From Physella acuta (taxonomy: Eukaryota > Mollusca > Gastropoda > Physidae), in assembly GCF_028476545.1 (NCBI RefSeq), contig NW_026731810.1:186001-250000 (forward strand): a stretch of 64,000 nt of DNA. Direction: 5' to 3'. Below, one piece after another: positions 1 to 12,394 of this stretch. Positions within the stretch are counted from its first letter, which is position 1. The number at the start of each line of letters is the position of its first letter. A program made the translations under genes and the position numbers. Under the pieces are notes generated by a model. It was not told the DNA's origin and made no database searches. It saw only the letters and a program-made list of their open reading frames with translations.

Positions 1-180
1 ATGCATATAATATTTTTATATCGTATAATATGCTGTACAACCACCATTCTTGTCTATTCTATACCCAATTTTTTAGTTGGTTCATCTTATATTTATTCTT
101 TTAATTTAAAAAGTGTATAAATTTATTATCCATATAACTCTGGCGTCCGTTGTGTTAGCTATAGACTTTTGTAGTTTACA

Positions 181-470
181 AAAAGGTGTTACCCAGTAAC
201 ATTTGGTAATATGTTTGACATAATACATTGATAATGTGTTAACCTACCGCATTATAACATGTATGACCTAATGTATTGACCTCATACATGGATGAAATTT
301 TCATCCGACACATTATACCATGTATGACCTAACGTATTGGTTACATACATGGGGGGGGGGAGGCAGAGCGCACCGCCCTCTCCCGAAGAGATGCCTGAAA
401 GAAACTCTGGTTACATGTATAACCTAACAATTGGTTACATGTATGACCTAACACTTTGGTAAGTCGTATA
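181..470. repeat. Degenerate short-period repeat
   Basis: Variants of tgtatgacctaa and attggttacatacatg recur about every 30-45 bases, some in alternate order. No coding potential is seen. A MITE fragment (348-409) sits inside. A similar acctaacggttagg-rich stretch lies near 55.3 kb. The first 180 bases are plain AT-rich DNA. Confidence 0.55.
348..409. mobile_element. Fragment of poly-G hAT-like MITE (family P)
   Basis: An 11-base G run is followed by cgaagagatgcctgaaag and the terminal motif aaagaaactctg. This matches the 3' end of the copies at 37651 and 14980. The words gttacata and gttacatg flank it on the two sides, which could be an 8-bp target duplication, but the host repeat also contains gttacat, so this is ambiguous. 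The 5' terminus is missing. Confidence 0.6.
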
Positions 471-832
471 TCTGAACACAATCATGGTAACCAATGTAAA
501 CAGAACGAGAGATAACCATGTTAAAAGTCGAGGTTAGGCTAACAACCGCGTTCAACATTTTCTGTGGCTGGGGGCGACTGCTGTAATTAAAACCATTTTC
601 CCTAGGCCCTGTGACCTTTAATTAATTAACAACCAGACGCGAAGCAGTTTATTTTTTATAAAGCCGAAGATTAGACAAGTTTCTCGCTTGGATAAATAAA
701 TAAGTTCATAATTACTGGATAGAGTGTGCGCGGACGTACGGGGAAACTTCGGGTTTGACAGCATAGCTAATGGGAGCTGGGATCAAAATAGTTCCTAAAT
801 ATTCCTAAATCACGCAATAGTCAAGGATTGGG

Positions 833-1075
833 AGTCGGGGATAGGAGTCAAACTGGGTAGTGAGAGTCACGGAGTCACAAAGTTAGAAGCGCGATGATGA
901 TTCGAAGAGTCATGGTGACCAGGGAGGGAGTCGTGTTTATGAGAAGCGACGTAAGGAGTCAGAGAGTCAGTGACTAAACAGAGATATAGAGAGTCATAGA
1001 GTCATTGTCTCGAGAGACGCGGACATTTCCGGTCATTGACGATACAGTTTCGTAAAAAGTCAGAGTCAGTGAGTG
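833..1075. repeat. GAGTC-rich degenerate repeat
   Basis: The word gagtc occurs about eleven times in 240 bases at irregular spacing (for example gagtcacggagtcac and gagtcagagagtcag). It looks like a decayed short tandem repeat. The surrounding 480-1400 holds no gene I can support. Confidence 0.5.
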
Positions 1076-1401
1076 GCGTCAGGGAAGTGAGTGGTCATCT
1101 GTCCAGTTGAAAAGTGTGATCGTTAATCAAGATGAATCCAACGTGAGTAAAATGGATGTATTGTTTACTACCAGCACGTGAGCAGGTTTACAATCTCGAG
1201 ACTATCTAATAATCAGAGATACAGAGAGTGGGTTGATACTTCATTTAAGAAATTTGCCTCAAATAATATCATTGAACTATGTGTGTATTTTATGAGTGTA
1301 GATGTGTGATGTGAGTGGGCAAGGAGGTGCTAAGTCCGGAATCAAAGTCTGCACGACGTTATTGTGTCTACCCAGCTCGGATTTCTATCTAGCGGCCATC
1401 G

Positions 1402-4400
1402 CTCTAGGTAAACAGGTAAACTATCATTCTCACACCACTGACCTCCATCTAGGTAAACAGGTAAACTATCATTCTCACACCACTCTTACCCAATCTAGGT
1501 AAACTATCATTGTCACACCACTGACCCCCATCTAGGTAAACAGGTAAACTATCATTCTCACACCACTCTTACCCAATCTAGGTAAACTATCATTCTCACA
1601 CCACTGACCTCCATCTAGGTAAACAGGTAAACTATCAGTCTCACACCACTGACCTCCATCTAGGTAAACTATCATTCTCACACCACTGACCACCATCTAG
1701 GTAAACAGGTAAACTATCATTCTCACACCACTGACCTCCATCTAGGTAAACAGGTAAACTATCATTCTCACACCACTGACCCCCATCTAGGTAAACAGGT
1801 AAACTATCATTCTCACACCACTGACCTCCATCTAGGTAAACTATCATTCTCACACCACTGACCTCCATCTAGGTAAACAGGTAAACTATCATTCTCACAC
1901 CACCGACCTCCATCTAGGTAAACTATCATTCTCACACCACTGACCTCCATCTAGGTAAACAGGTAAACTATCATTCTCACACCACTGACCTCCATCTAGG
2001 TAAACTATCATTCTCACACCACTGACCTCCATCTAGGTAAACTATCATTCTCACACCACTGACCTCCATCTAGGTAAACTATCATTCTCACACCACCGAC
2101 CTCCATCTAGGTAAACAGGTAAACTATCATTCTCACACCACTGACCCCCATCTAGGTAAACAGTTAAACTATCATTCTCACACCACTGACCCCCATCTAG
2201 TTAAACTATCATTCTCACACCACTGACCTCCATCTAGGTAAACAGTTAAACTATCATTCTCACACCACTGACCCCCATCTAGTTAAACTATCATTCTCAC
2301 ACCACTGACCCCCATCTAGGTAAACAGTTAAACTATCATTCTCACACCACTGACCCCCATCTAGTTAAACTATCATTCTCACACCACTGACCTCCATCTA
2401 GGTAAACAGGTAAACTATCATTCTCACACCACTGACCTCCATCTAGGTAAACTATCATTCTCACACCACTGACCTCCATCTAGGTAAACAGGTAAACTAT
2501 CATTCTCACACCACTGACCCCATCTAGGTAAACTATCATTCTCACACCACTGACCTCCATCTAGGTAAACAGGTAAACTATCATTCTCACACCACTGACC
2601 CCCATCTAGGTAAACAGGTAAACTATCATTCTCACACCACTGACCCCCATCTAGGTAAACAGGTAAACTATCATTCTCACACCACTGACCCCCATCTAGG
2701 TAAACTATCATTCTCACACCACTGACCTCCATCTAGATAAACAGGTAAACTATCATTCTCACACCACTGACCCCATCTAGGTAAACAGGTAAACTATAAT
2801 TCTCACACCACTGACCCCATCTAGGTAAACAGGTAAACTATCATTGTCATACCACTGACCTCCATCTAGGTAAACAGGTAAACTATCATTCTCACACCAC
2901 TGACCTCCATCTAGGTAAACTATCATTGTCACACCACTGACCTCCATCTAGGTAAACTATCATTCTCACACCACTGACCACCATCTAGGTAAACAGGTAA
3001 ACTATCATTCTCACACCACTGACCTCCATCTAGGTAAACTATCATTCTCACACCACTGACCTCCATCTAGGTAAACTATGATTCTCACACCACTGACCCC
3101 CATCTAGGTAAACAGGTAAACTATCATTCTCACACCACTGACCCCCATCTAGGTAAACAGGTAAACTATCATTCTCACACCACTGACCTCCATCTAGGTA
3201 AACAGGTAAACTATCATTCTCACACCACTGACCTCCATCTAGGTAAACTATCATTCTCACACCACTGACCTCCATCTAGGTAAACTATGATTCTCACACC
3301 ACTGATTCCATCTAGGTAAACAGGTAAACTATCATTCTCACACCACTGACCCCATCTAGGTAAACAGGTAAACTATCATTGTCACACCACTGACCTCCAT
3401 CTAGGTAAACTATCATTCTCACACCACTGACCTCCATCTAGGAAAACTATCATTCTCACACCACTGACCCCCATCTAGGTAAACAGGTGAACTATCATTC
3501 TCACACCACAGACCCCATCTAGGTAAACAGGTAAACTATCATTGCCACACCAATGACCCCATCTAGGTAAACAGGTAAACTATCATTCTCACACCACTGA
3601 CCCCCATCTAGGTAAACAGGTAAACTATCATTCTCACACCACTGACCCCATCTAGGTAAACAGGTAAACTATCATTCTCACACCACTGACCCCATCTAGG
3701 TAAACAGGTAAACTATCATTCTCACACCACTGACCTCCATCTAGTTAAACTATCATTCTCACACCACTGACCTCCATCTAGGTAAACAGGTAAACTATCA
3801 TTCTCACACCACTCTTACCCAATCTAGGTAAACTATCATTGTCACACCACTGCCCCCCATCTAGGTAAACAGGTAAACTATCATTCTCACGCTACTCTTA
3901 CCCAATCTAGGTAAACTATCATTCTCACACCACTGACCTCCATCTAGGTAAACTATCATTCTCACACCACTGACCCCCATCTAGGTAAACAGGTGAACTA
4001 TCATTCTCACACCACTGACCCCATCTAGGTAAACAGGTAAACTATCATTGTCACACCACTGACCCCATCTAGGTAAACAGGTAAACTATCATTCTCACAC
4101 CACTGACCCCCATCTAGGTAAACAGGTAAACTATCATTCTCACACCACTGACCCCCATCTAGGTAAACTATCATTCTCACACCACTGACCTCCATCTAGA
4201 TAAACAGGTAAACTATCATTCTCACACCACTCTTACCCAATCTAGGTAAACTATCATTCTCACACCACTGACCTCCATCTAGGTAAACTATGATTCTCAC
4301 ACCACTGACCCCCATCTAGGTAAACAGGTAAACTATCATTCTCACACCACTGACCCCATCTAGGTAAACAGGTAAACTATCATTCTCACACCACTGACCC

Positions 4401-6436
4401 CCATCTAGGTAAACAGGTAAACTATCATTCTCACACCACTGACCCCCATCTAGGTAAACTATCATTCTCACACCACTGACCTCCATCTAGATAAACAGGT
4501 AAACTATCATTCTCACACCACTCTTACCCAATCTAGGTAAACTATCATTCTCACACCACTGACCTCCATCTAGGTAAACTATGATTCTCACACCACTGAC
4601 CCCCATCTAGGTAAACAGGTAAACTATCATTCTCACACCACTGACCCCATCTAGGTAAACAGGTAAACTATCATTGTCACACCACTGACCTCCGTCTAGG
4701 TAAACAGGTAAACTTTCATTCTCACACCACTGACCTCCATCTAGGTAAACTATGATTCTCACACCACTGACCCCCATCTAGGTAAACAGGTAAACTATCA
4801 TTCTCACACCACTGACCTCCATCTAGGTAAACTATCATTCTCACACCACTGATTCCATCTAGGTAAACTATGATTCTCACACCACTGACCCCCATCTAGG
4901 TAAACAGGTAAACTATCATTCTCACACCACTGACCCCATCTAGGTAAACTATCATTCTCACACCACTGACCTCCATCTAGGTAAACTATGATTCTCACAC
5001 CACTGACCCCCATCTAGGTAAACAGGTAAACTATCATTCTCACACCACTGACCCCATCTAGGTAAACAGGTAAACTATCATTCTCACACCACTGACCCCA
5101 TCTAGGTAGACAGGTAAACTATCATTCTCACACCACTGACCCCATCTAGGTAAACAGGTAAACTTTCATTCTCACACCACTGACCTCCATCTAGGTAAAC
5201 TATCATTCTCACACCACTGACCCCCATCTAGGTAAACAGGTAAACTATCATTCTCACACCACTGACCTCCATCTAGGTAAACTATCATTCTCACACCACT
5301 GACCTCCATCTAGGTAAACAGGTAAACTATCATTCTCACACCACTGACCTCCATCTAGGTAAACTATCATTCTCACACCACTGACCTCCATCTAGGTAAA
5401 CTATGATTCTCACACCACTGACCCCCATCTAGGTAAACAGGTAAACTATCATTCTCACACCACTGACCTCCATCTAGGTAAACAGGTAAACTATCATTCT
5501 CACACCACTGACCTCCATCTAGGTAAACAGGTAAACTATCATTCTCACACCACTGACCTCCATCTAGGTAAGCAGGTAAACTATCATTCTCACACCACTG
5601 ACCTCCATCTAGGTAAACTATGATTCTCACACCACTGACCCCCATCTAGGTAAACAGGTAAACTATCATTCTCACACCACTGACCTCCATCTAGGTAAAC
5701 AGGTAAACTATCATTCTCACACCACTGACCTCCATCTAGGTAAACAGGTAAACTATGATTCTCACACCACTGACCCCCATCTAGGTAAACAGGTAAACTA
5801 TCATTCTCACACCACTGACCTCCATCTAGGTAAACAGGTAAACTATCATTCTCACACCACTGACCTCCATCTAGGTAAGCAGGTAAACTATCATTCTCAC
5901 ACCACTGACCTCCATCTAGGTAAGCAGGTAAACTATCATTCTCACACCACTGACCTCCATCTAGGTAAACTATGATTCTCACACCACTGACCCCCATCTA
6001 GGTAAACAGGTAAACTATCATTCTCACACCACTGACCTCCATCTAGGTAAACAGGTAAACTATCATTCTCACACCACTGACCTCCATCTAGGTAAACAGG
6101 TAAACTATGATTCTCACACCACTGACCCCCATCTAGGTAAACAGGTAAACTATCATTCTCACACCACTGACCTCCATCTAGGTAAACAGGTAAACTATCA
6201 TTCTCACACCACTGACCTCCATCTAGGTAAGCAGGTAAACTATCATTCTCACACCACTGACCTCCATCTAGGTAAACTATGATTCTCACACCACTGACCC
6301 CCATCTAGGTAAACAGGTAAACTATCATTCTCACACCACTGACCTCCATCTAGGTAAACAGGTAAACTATCATTCTCACACCACTCTTACCCAATCTAGG
6401 TAAACTATCATTCTCACACCACTGACCTGCATTTAG
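1402..6436. repeat. Giant minisatellite, 45/37-bp units
   Basis: About 117 tandem units fill 5 kb. The long unit (45 bp) is ccatctagg, taaacagg, taaactatcattctcacacc, actgacct. The short unit (37 bp) lacks the 8-bp taaacagg. Other variants are gaccc for gacct, cttacccaat for gacctccat, tgattctc for tcattctc, and taagcagg for taaacagg. Because 45 is a multiple of three, runs of long units stay open on the minus strand and would read as a 15-residue repeat VYLDGGQWCENDSLP. Each 37-bp unit shifts the frame, so this is not a protein gene. The right end (5.4-6.3 kb) shows a higher-order period of 352 bp, which equals seven 45-bp units plus one 37-bp unit. Confidence 0.97.
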
Positions 6437-6602
6437 CCATCATCGATCTGGCTCAGCGGTGATGTTACACCGGTCGATCATCGGGATTAACGGTTGACCT
6501 TCTGGATTAAACGGGTCAAGGCCGAACGGCTAATTTCTGAGCTAGCAGCTCCGTATACAGGGTGAAAACACATGGGACTTGTGCAGTATCTTAATGTCCA
6601 TA
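6437..6602. other. Unique GC-richer spacer between two arrays
   Basis: Non-repetitive sequence with several cgatc, cgg and accgg words. No gene is recognised. It separates two unrelated minisatellites. Confidence 0.5.
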
Positions 6603-7262
6603 TTATCAAATCTTCACTGGAATATCATAGCGCCGAGACTATCAAAGCGTCACTAGAATATCATAGCGCCGAGACTATCAAAGCGTCACTAGAATATCAT
6701 AGCGTCCAGACTATCAAAGCTTCACTAGAATATCATAGCGCCCAGACTATCAAAGCGTCACTAGAATATCATAACGCCCAGACTATCAAAGCGTCACTAG
6801 AATATCATAGCGCTCAGACTATCAAAGCGTCACTAGAATATCATAGCGTCCAGACTATCAAAGCGTCACTAGAATATCATAGCGCCAAGACTATCAAAGC
6901 GTCACCAGAATATCATTGTGCCCAGACTATCAAAGCTTCACTAGAATATCATAGCGCCAAGACTATCAAAGCGTCACTAGAATATCATAGCGTCCAGACT
7001 ATCAAAGCGTCACTAAAATATCATAGCGTCCAGACTATCAAAGCGTCACTAGAATATAATAGCGCACAGACTATCAAAGGGTCATTAGGATATCATAACG
7101 CCCAGACTATCAAAGCGTCACGAGAATATTATAGCGCCCAGACTATCAAAGCGTCACTAGAATATCATAGCGCCAAGACTATCAAAGCGTCACGAGACTA
7201 CCGTTGCGTCTAGTCCATCAAAAGGTCACAAAATAACATGGCGCCCAGAATAGACTAACTAG
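6603..7262. repeat. 36-bp minisatellite, about 17 copies, open on the plus strand
   Basis: The unit reads tatcatagcgccgagactat then caaagcgtcactagaa (36 bp). The last one or two copies are decayed. The array lies inside an open frame at 6572-7213 (213 codons, ATG to TAG) that would encode the 12-residue repeat YHSAQTIKASLE. A 36-bp unit without a stop is open by construction. The differences between units fall mostly at first and second codon positions (E/Q/K, A/V, S/N, L/P), which is what neutral drift gives. No domain, signal peptide or recognised family is seen. I treat it as a repeat and not as a gene. Confidence 0.93.
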
Positions 7263-8198
7263 GAATCTTGCCCACGAAAGCGACATCGCGATACCCTGAT
7301 TTTTAAACTCGCGGCCTAAAACCTTACTTTCTACCACCTCCCAGTTCAATCTTATATGTCATTTTAAATTTGTAAATATGTGCTTTATTTTTCCAAGAGA
7401 CAGAAAATAAATACAAAGCGGAAAAAAATGACAACTGTTTAATTTTTATATTACCACCAAAATCTCAAAACTGGGAAAAAAAAAATTTCCCTTTAATCCA
7501 GAAAGTTAGATTTCACTTTGTGTTGATTTCTTTAATTTTTAAAACTTTTTTTCTATTTCTAAACAAAAAGAATAATTAGTTTCTTTTTGTTGTCGCTTAT
7601 AATTAGATAATTGCTCTATAATAATCGAATATTTTTCAAAAACCTTTGTTCTCTTTTATACCCCGAATCGTGTAAAATTATATGGAAACGGACACGAAAT
7701 AGTGCTAGTCACTATGTTTTGATTTGCTTAACTTATTAATAGTGCAAAAAATCGGAAAATCCCGATTTCTAAACTAATTCCGTCAAACGTCATATTGGTT
7801 TACAAATTATGAAATCAGGAAGTGTGAAAAAGATGTTCAAGCAAAAAAGTAGGCTATGTATTTTTAATCTTTTTTTTTTCTCAATATATGTGTTGATGGT
7901 CACAAAAAAACATCAACAGGTGGATGTAGAATTAACATAAATAAAATTAATGATTCAATCGTTTCAAAGCGAACAGCTATAGGGTGGTAAACTGGTTCAA
8001 CCACATAGAAAAAATTGTATGACTTTAATTCTCGGATTGTTAAAATTGTCGATGATTTTGTTATTCGAGACCACAGTCACTACTTATGAAGGTAGGCCTT
8101 AGATACAAAACTACAAATTGATGTTGATGTTCAATTTTGTATTGCCATGATAGAGCATATCACAAAATTTAAAATATTACATATTTAATCTTATTGTA
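7263..8198. other. AT-rich intergenic DNA
   Basis: About 930 bases with many A and T runs. I see no gene, RNA or clear repeat in it. Confidence 0.5.
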
Positions 8199-8484
8199 AA
8201 GTTCCCTTTTCAAGCCTGACGGTCCATGGGGCAAGTGAAGTAGAGTTCACTTGTTTCTGTGGCCTCGGAATAAGAAGGGATAGTGTGGTCAGCACTATGC
8301 CCAGCCGCCTTTCCCCAACGTGAGTTTGGTACCCATCAGAGCTGAGTGGACTCAGGGACGGTTTACTGACTTGAACCCAGATTCGAACTCGAGACTTTCT
8401 GGTTAGCAGCTAGCGCTTAGACCTCGCTATAGACTTTTGGGTCAGCAATCTAGCGCTCTACCGCTAGGCAACGCTGTCTAATAA
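8199..8484 (-). mobile_element. tRNA-derived SINE, family 1
   Basis: Read on the minus strand, the head carries an A-box-like tagcggtagagcgctag and a B box gagttcgaatctgggtt. A body follows with cccatcagagctg (plus-strand sense), gtggtcagcac and tggcctcgg. The same order appears at 24870-25097 and 26905-27130, and truncated at 32085-32225. The tRNA-like head is partly duplicated here: the words tagcgct and tagacc recur. SINEs of this type are copied by a partner LINE and encode no protein. The family name is unknown to me. Confidence 0.85.
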
Positions 8485-8594
8485 TTATATTATAGGCCTA
8501 TATAGGCCTATATCTTTAATTTTCTTTCATGTTTGTAAATTTCATTGGTTTTATTTTGCTATATTATATTATTGTCGTTAAAATTAATCAGGGG

Positions 8595-8640
8595 GAAATC
8601 TGGGGTGGGGGGGGGGGGGGGAGGAGGGAATGGCATGGGT
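8595..8640. repeat. Poly-G tract
   Basis: A G-rich stretch with a run of about 15 G. It could be a decayed piece of the poly-G MITE family, but no terminal inverted repeat is visible. Confidence 0.6.
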
Positions 8641-8904
8641 AAACGACCATGGTAACACCCTCCACCCACTAATCCTAGCCTTAACCCTGATGATACCATA
8701 GATCCAGATATCAAAGCATCGATATCAACTTTGTACAACACAAACATTCACCAGTAAGTAAGCTCATCAGTACAATATATGCCTAAAAATACCATGTAAA
8801 ACATAGTAATACATAATAATTAGATACACATTATTTTTATTTTTTCTAATTCCATCAGAATCAAATGTAAACACAATGTTTCTCTGTTGGATTCCAACGT
8901 ATTG

Positions 8905-8955
8905 TTCTGCTCACACGCCAGCCAATGGGCGCCGAGCGCGGCCGTTGCTCCGATG
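8905..8955. promoter_or_regulatory. CCAAT box in a GC-rich patch
   Basis: The word agccaatgggcgc is a good NF-Y site and is followed by a CpG-dense patch (cgagcgcggccg) within AT-rich DNA. It is promoter-like in composition. No exon can be tied to it. Confidence 0.3.
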
Positions 8956-9303
8956 TATTCTTTATTTACATAACTAAGTGCGCTGCTGTGAGGGACCCGT
9001 CGCACTTTATCCAGAGATGAATCCAGAGATGGATCATCGTCTCAGTGTCCAGCTGGATTATAAAAGATGATTGACAGTTCGCTGTGTGCGGTGTATTTTA
9101 CTGGTCCAATATTTTAAAAATTGAGATGGTCAGAACTAGTCAGCCGTGAGTTGTAATCAACGTGAGATTCCGTGGTGTATTGTTAGTGTTTGTAGAAGAA
9201 AGAGACAACAAACAAACATTTTCTATCCTTCCATCGCTGTTTCTGGCCACTTTCTCCAACACTAAGACCAGTATGTCGTCTAACTGCAATATTTGTTAGG
9301 TCA

Positions 9304-9818
9304 AAAACTCCTGTCTCACTACCTGTACTCACAAGCACACTGTGCCGTCTCACCACCTGTACCTGTCAGTTCAAACTCCTGACACACCACCGGTAACTGT
9401 CAGTTCAAACTCCTGTCTTAGTTCTTATACCTGTCAGTTCAAATTCCTGTCTCACCTCTTATACTTGTTAGTTCGAACTTATGACTCGTCTCACCACCTG
9501 TACCTGTCAGTTCAAACTCCCGTCTCACCACCTGTACCTGTCAGTTCAAATTCCTGTTTCACCACCTGTACCTGTCAGTTCAAATTCCTGTCTCACCACC
9601 TCTACCTGTCAGTTCAAATTCCTGTCTCACCACCTCTACCTGTCAGTTCAAACTCCTGTCTCACCACCTGTACCTGTCAGTTCAAACTCCTGTCTCACCA
9701 CCTGTACCTGTCAGTTCAAACTCTCATCTCACCACCTGTACCTGTCTGTTCAAACTCCTGTCTCACCACCTGTACCTGTCTGTTCAAACTCCTGTCTCAC
9801 CACCTGTACCTGTCCGAT
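9304..9818. repeat. 34-bp minisatellite, about 15 copies
   Basis: The unit is caaactcctgtctcaccacc followed by tgtacctgtcagtt. The first copies are more divergent. The long open frames over it are a by-product: three 34-bp units make 34 codons. Confidence 0.93.
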
Positions 9819-10364
9819 CTCCATCCTGTCATCAGATTCAATCGAAATGTGAAAGCCCATTGTCCTAGATTGTAACATGAATGTTTACAAATGCCCCTTG
9901 ACAATGGCTTACGTTTTGAATGGTTTCCATAATGCCACTGGGGACATCCGTCCATCAGAAGACTTCATGATACAGTTTTCTCCCCTTATTGTATTCTACC
10001 TATACAAAGGGTGATAATTTTTTGTTGATGAACACCACTTCGCTTTTTTCAAGCAATCTTGTATCAATTCATTTCATAAATCGAAAATTTCTGTATAAAA
10101 ATGTATTGTGTATTGATCAAGCTGATATTGTTTAAGGCTAGTGAGTGGTCAGTAGGTAGAGCACTTACACTGGAGTCAGTTGGTGATCGTTCTTGTGACT
10201 AGCTGTAATGTTGTTCCGCTTAAGTCAAGATAATAAAACGAAGTGACTACAGACTCTATTGTAAAAACATTCGCAGGCGTAATGAAGGGGGGGGGGGGTG
10301 ATCCAGTTGCATTAATGATACTTGGCTTAAAAATGTTTAGGAATCTGTTGAGAAATCTGTTCGG

Positions 10365-10535
10365 AATGGGAGTGGTAGAGTATTAGAATGATTGAAGTTA
10401 ACCATTAGTCATGTTTTCGACTCTAGTAGCGGATACACACAGCCCTGGTGGTCACATGACTTAGGTCAGGGAGAATAAAGGTGACAAATGTTCCTCATAA
10501 ACAGATGAACTCTACTTCATCCTGAATTGTTTTTC
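10365..10535 (+). mobile_element. Divergent SINE family 1 copy
   Basis: In plus orientation it has a decayed A box (gtggtagagtattaga), a B-box-like gttttcgactctag, then agccctggtggtcacatgac and gaactctacttcatcc. These match in order the reverse complement of the better copy at 26905-27130. The many substitutions suggest it is old. Confidence 0.55.
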
Positions 10536-10701
10536 CCCCACAATGAACATCCCAACAAGCAGTCAAACCTAAGCCTAATTTAGACACAGAAGCTGCTTAG
10601 GTTGATCTACCTCCCCCTTGCCGCATGGAGTCACATGAACAACAGTCTGTGAGGAACCTTCCTTCATGCTGTTGTGTGCCTAACAGTACTGCACACTTGT
10701 C

Positions 10702-11092
10702 TAGCTTCATGTTGTCCAGCTACAGACGGCTGTGTACCCAGCTTCATGTTGTCCAGCTACTGACGGCTGTGTACCCAGCTTCAGATGTCCAGCTACTGAC
10801 GGCTGTATGCCCAGCTTCCGATATGGTCCAGCTACTGACGGCTGTGTACCCAGCTTCACATGTTGTCCAGCTACTGACGGCTGTATGCCCAGCTTCAGAT
10901 GTCCAGCTACAGACGGCTGTATGCCCAGCTTCAGATGTTGTCCAGCTACAGACGGCTGTGTACCCAGCTTCAGATGTCCAGCTACTGACGGCTGTGTACC
11001 CAGCTTCAGATGTCCAGCTACTGACGGCTGTGTACCCAGCTTCAGATGTTGTCCAGCTACTGACGGCTGTGTACCCAGTTGCAGATGTTGTG
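10702..11092. repeat. 36/39-bp minisatellite, about 10 copies
   Basis: The unit is agatg(ttg)tccagctac then tgacggctgtgtacccagct and tc. An optional ttg makes 36- or 39-bp forms. Both lengths are multiples of three, so several frames on both strands stay open. No protein family is recognised. Confidence 0.93.
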
Positions 11093-11159
11093 GCGGTCTG
11101 CAGACAGCGATATTAATTTCACCTAGCAATCAATGGATTGAGCGGCAGACTGGTGGGGA

Positions 11160-11305
11160 GGTAGGGGGGGGGGGGGGAGGGCGATGATGAGAGTCTCGCG
11201 GACACAATCAGTGTCGGGGTGGTTGTCGTGCTCGCTGGAGCGTGGAGAATGATCGGATCGAAGCTGGAGAAAGGAAGGAACCAAAAGCAGGAGGGGGGGG
11301 GGGTA
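11160..11305. repeat. Two poly-G tracts
   Basis: G runs of about 14 (near 11163) and 10 (near 11291) in a G-rich context. No inverted ends are seen. Confidence 0.6.
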
Positions 11306-11354
11306 AAATAAATGGCTCGCTAGATGCTGAGGTCGGAGACGGTAGAGAATTATT

Positions 11355-11420
11355 ATTTTAGCCGGTCGTTAACCGGTGGGGAAATGAAACAATATACGTG
11401 CCGGTCGTCAGCCGGCTGTG
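11355..11420. promoter_or_regulatory. Cluster of ccggt/gccgg words, Grainyhead-like
   Basis: The words agccggtcgttaaccggtgg and gtgccggtcgtcagccggct lie close together. The word aaccggt matches the Grainyhead-family core. A similar cluster lies at 26365-26450. A degenerate repeat is an equally good explanation. Confidence 0.25.
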
Positions 11421-11849
11421 GCCTGGTTTACTAAAGCTCAAGACTCGCTTTCTAAGAAAAATTCTATCATTGACATACATGAGCTAGGTTGTTTAAAGCA
11501 TGCAATAAGTCTTACTGAAGCCCAAAGTAAATGTGTGAAATGTTCAACTAAGTAATGATATAATGGTTATGTATGTGAAGAAATGATGCCAATGTAGGTA
11601 AACTAATAATGGTTATGTAGATGATGTTATGAATTACATATGTTCAGGGTATGTTGTTCTATACGGGATAGTATCTTGTGAAGTAGGGATTGATATTATG
11701 AGATATAAGTATAGGTAATGATAAGTTATTATGAAGGTGAAGATCATTGATTATGAAGGTGATGATATTATGTCCATACAAGATATGATGCCACGAAGGT
11801 GATGTTGTTATTTCATGTAAATAATTGATGATATAATTTACATACAGAT

Positions 11850-11910
11850 CAGAGTTTTTTTCAGTGCCCCCCACGAGGAGCAGGTCTATTCCCCCCCCCC
11901 CCACCAGTAT
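11850..11910. mobile_element. Remnant of poly-G MITE (family P)
   Basis: The terminal motif cagagtttttttcag is followed by C-rich sequence with a run of about 14 C. The 3' end is not identifiable. Confidence 0.4.
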
Positions 11911-11952
11911 ATGGCATCATATCTTACATAGACCTGAATTTCCATGGTAATC

Positions 11953-12190
11953 GAACCCTAGTTTAGGAACACTAGTTTAGGAACCCTAGTTTAGGAACCC
12001 TAGTTTAGGAACCCTTGTTTAGGAACCCTAGTTTAGGAACCCTTGTTTAGGAACCCTAGTTTAGGAACCCTAGTTTAGGAACCCTAGTTTAGGAACCCTT
12101 GTTTAGGAACCCTAGTTTAGGAACCCTTGGTTAGGAACCCTAGTTTAGGAACCCTTGTTTGGGAACCCTACTTTAGGAATCCTAGTTTAA
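11953..12190. repeat. 14-bp minisatellite, about 17 copies
   Basis: The unit is cctagtttaggaac, with ccttgtttaggaac variants interspersed. It directly adjoins a MITE remnant. Confidence 0.95.
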
Positions 12191-12267
12191 CTAGAGTTTG
12201 CCTACTACGAAAATTTAAGTCTCCCCCCCCCCCTTAAAATGGAGAAAAATACCTGAAAGAAACCCTG
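12191..12267. mobile_element. Poly-C MITE remnant (family P)
   Basis: It begins ctagagtttgcct, has an internal C run and aaaatggag, and ends acctgaaagaaaccctg. This is a degraded form of the pattern at 14980-15159. Confidence 0.5.
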
Positions 12268-12394
12268 ATACAGACAACACACTGTCAGCCACATGTGTAG
12301 TGTGTAGCAAGACGTTCCCATGACCTGACCACCAACCATCCTTGACCTTCAAAGGTTAAGCCTCTCTACTCTGGCCTCACTCGCCCTGTGACCA

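Noticed and set aside
1641-6304. Series of minus-strand open frames with VYLDGGQWCENDSLP repeats
   Set aside because: They are read-throughs of 45-bp units. Every 37-bp unit shifts the frame, so no continuous protein exists and the frames have no selective signature.
1402-6436. CRISPR-like array
   Set aside because: Direct repeats are contiguous with no unique spacers, and the sequence is animal-like.
8199-8484. Genuine tRNA gene on the minus strand
   Set aside because: A and B boxes are present but a tRNA fold does not close, and the same body follows in other copies, so it is a SINE.
10140-10210. tRNA-like stretch (cagtaggtagagcac, then gtgatcgttcttgtgac)
   Set aside because: Only a rough A and B box resemblance. 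No stems close and no body match was seen.
11520-11840. Tandem repeat based on tatgaaggtgatgat
   Set aside because: The word recurs only three or four times with irregular spacing in low-complexity DNA, too weak to list as an array.
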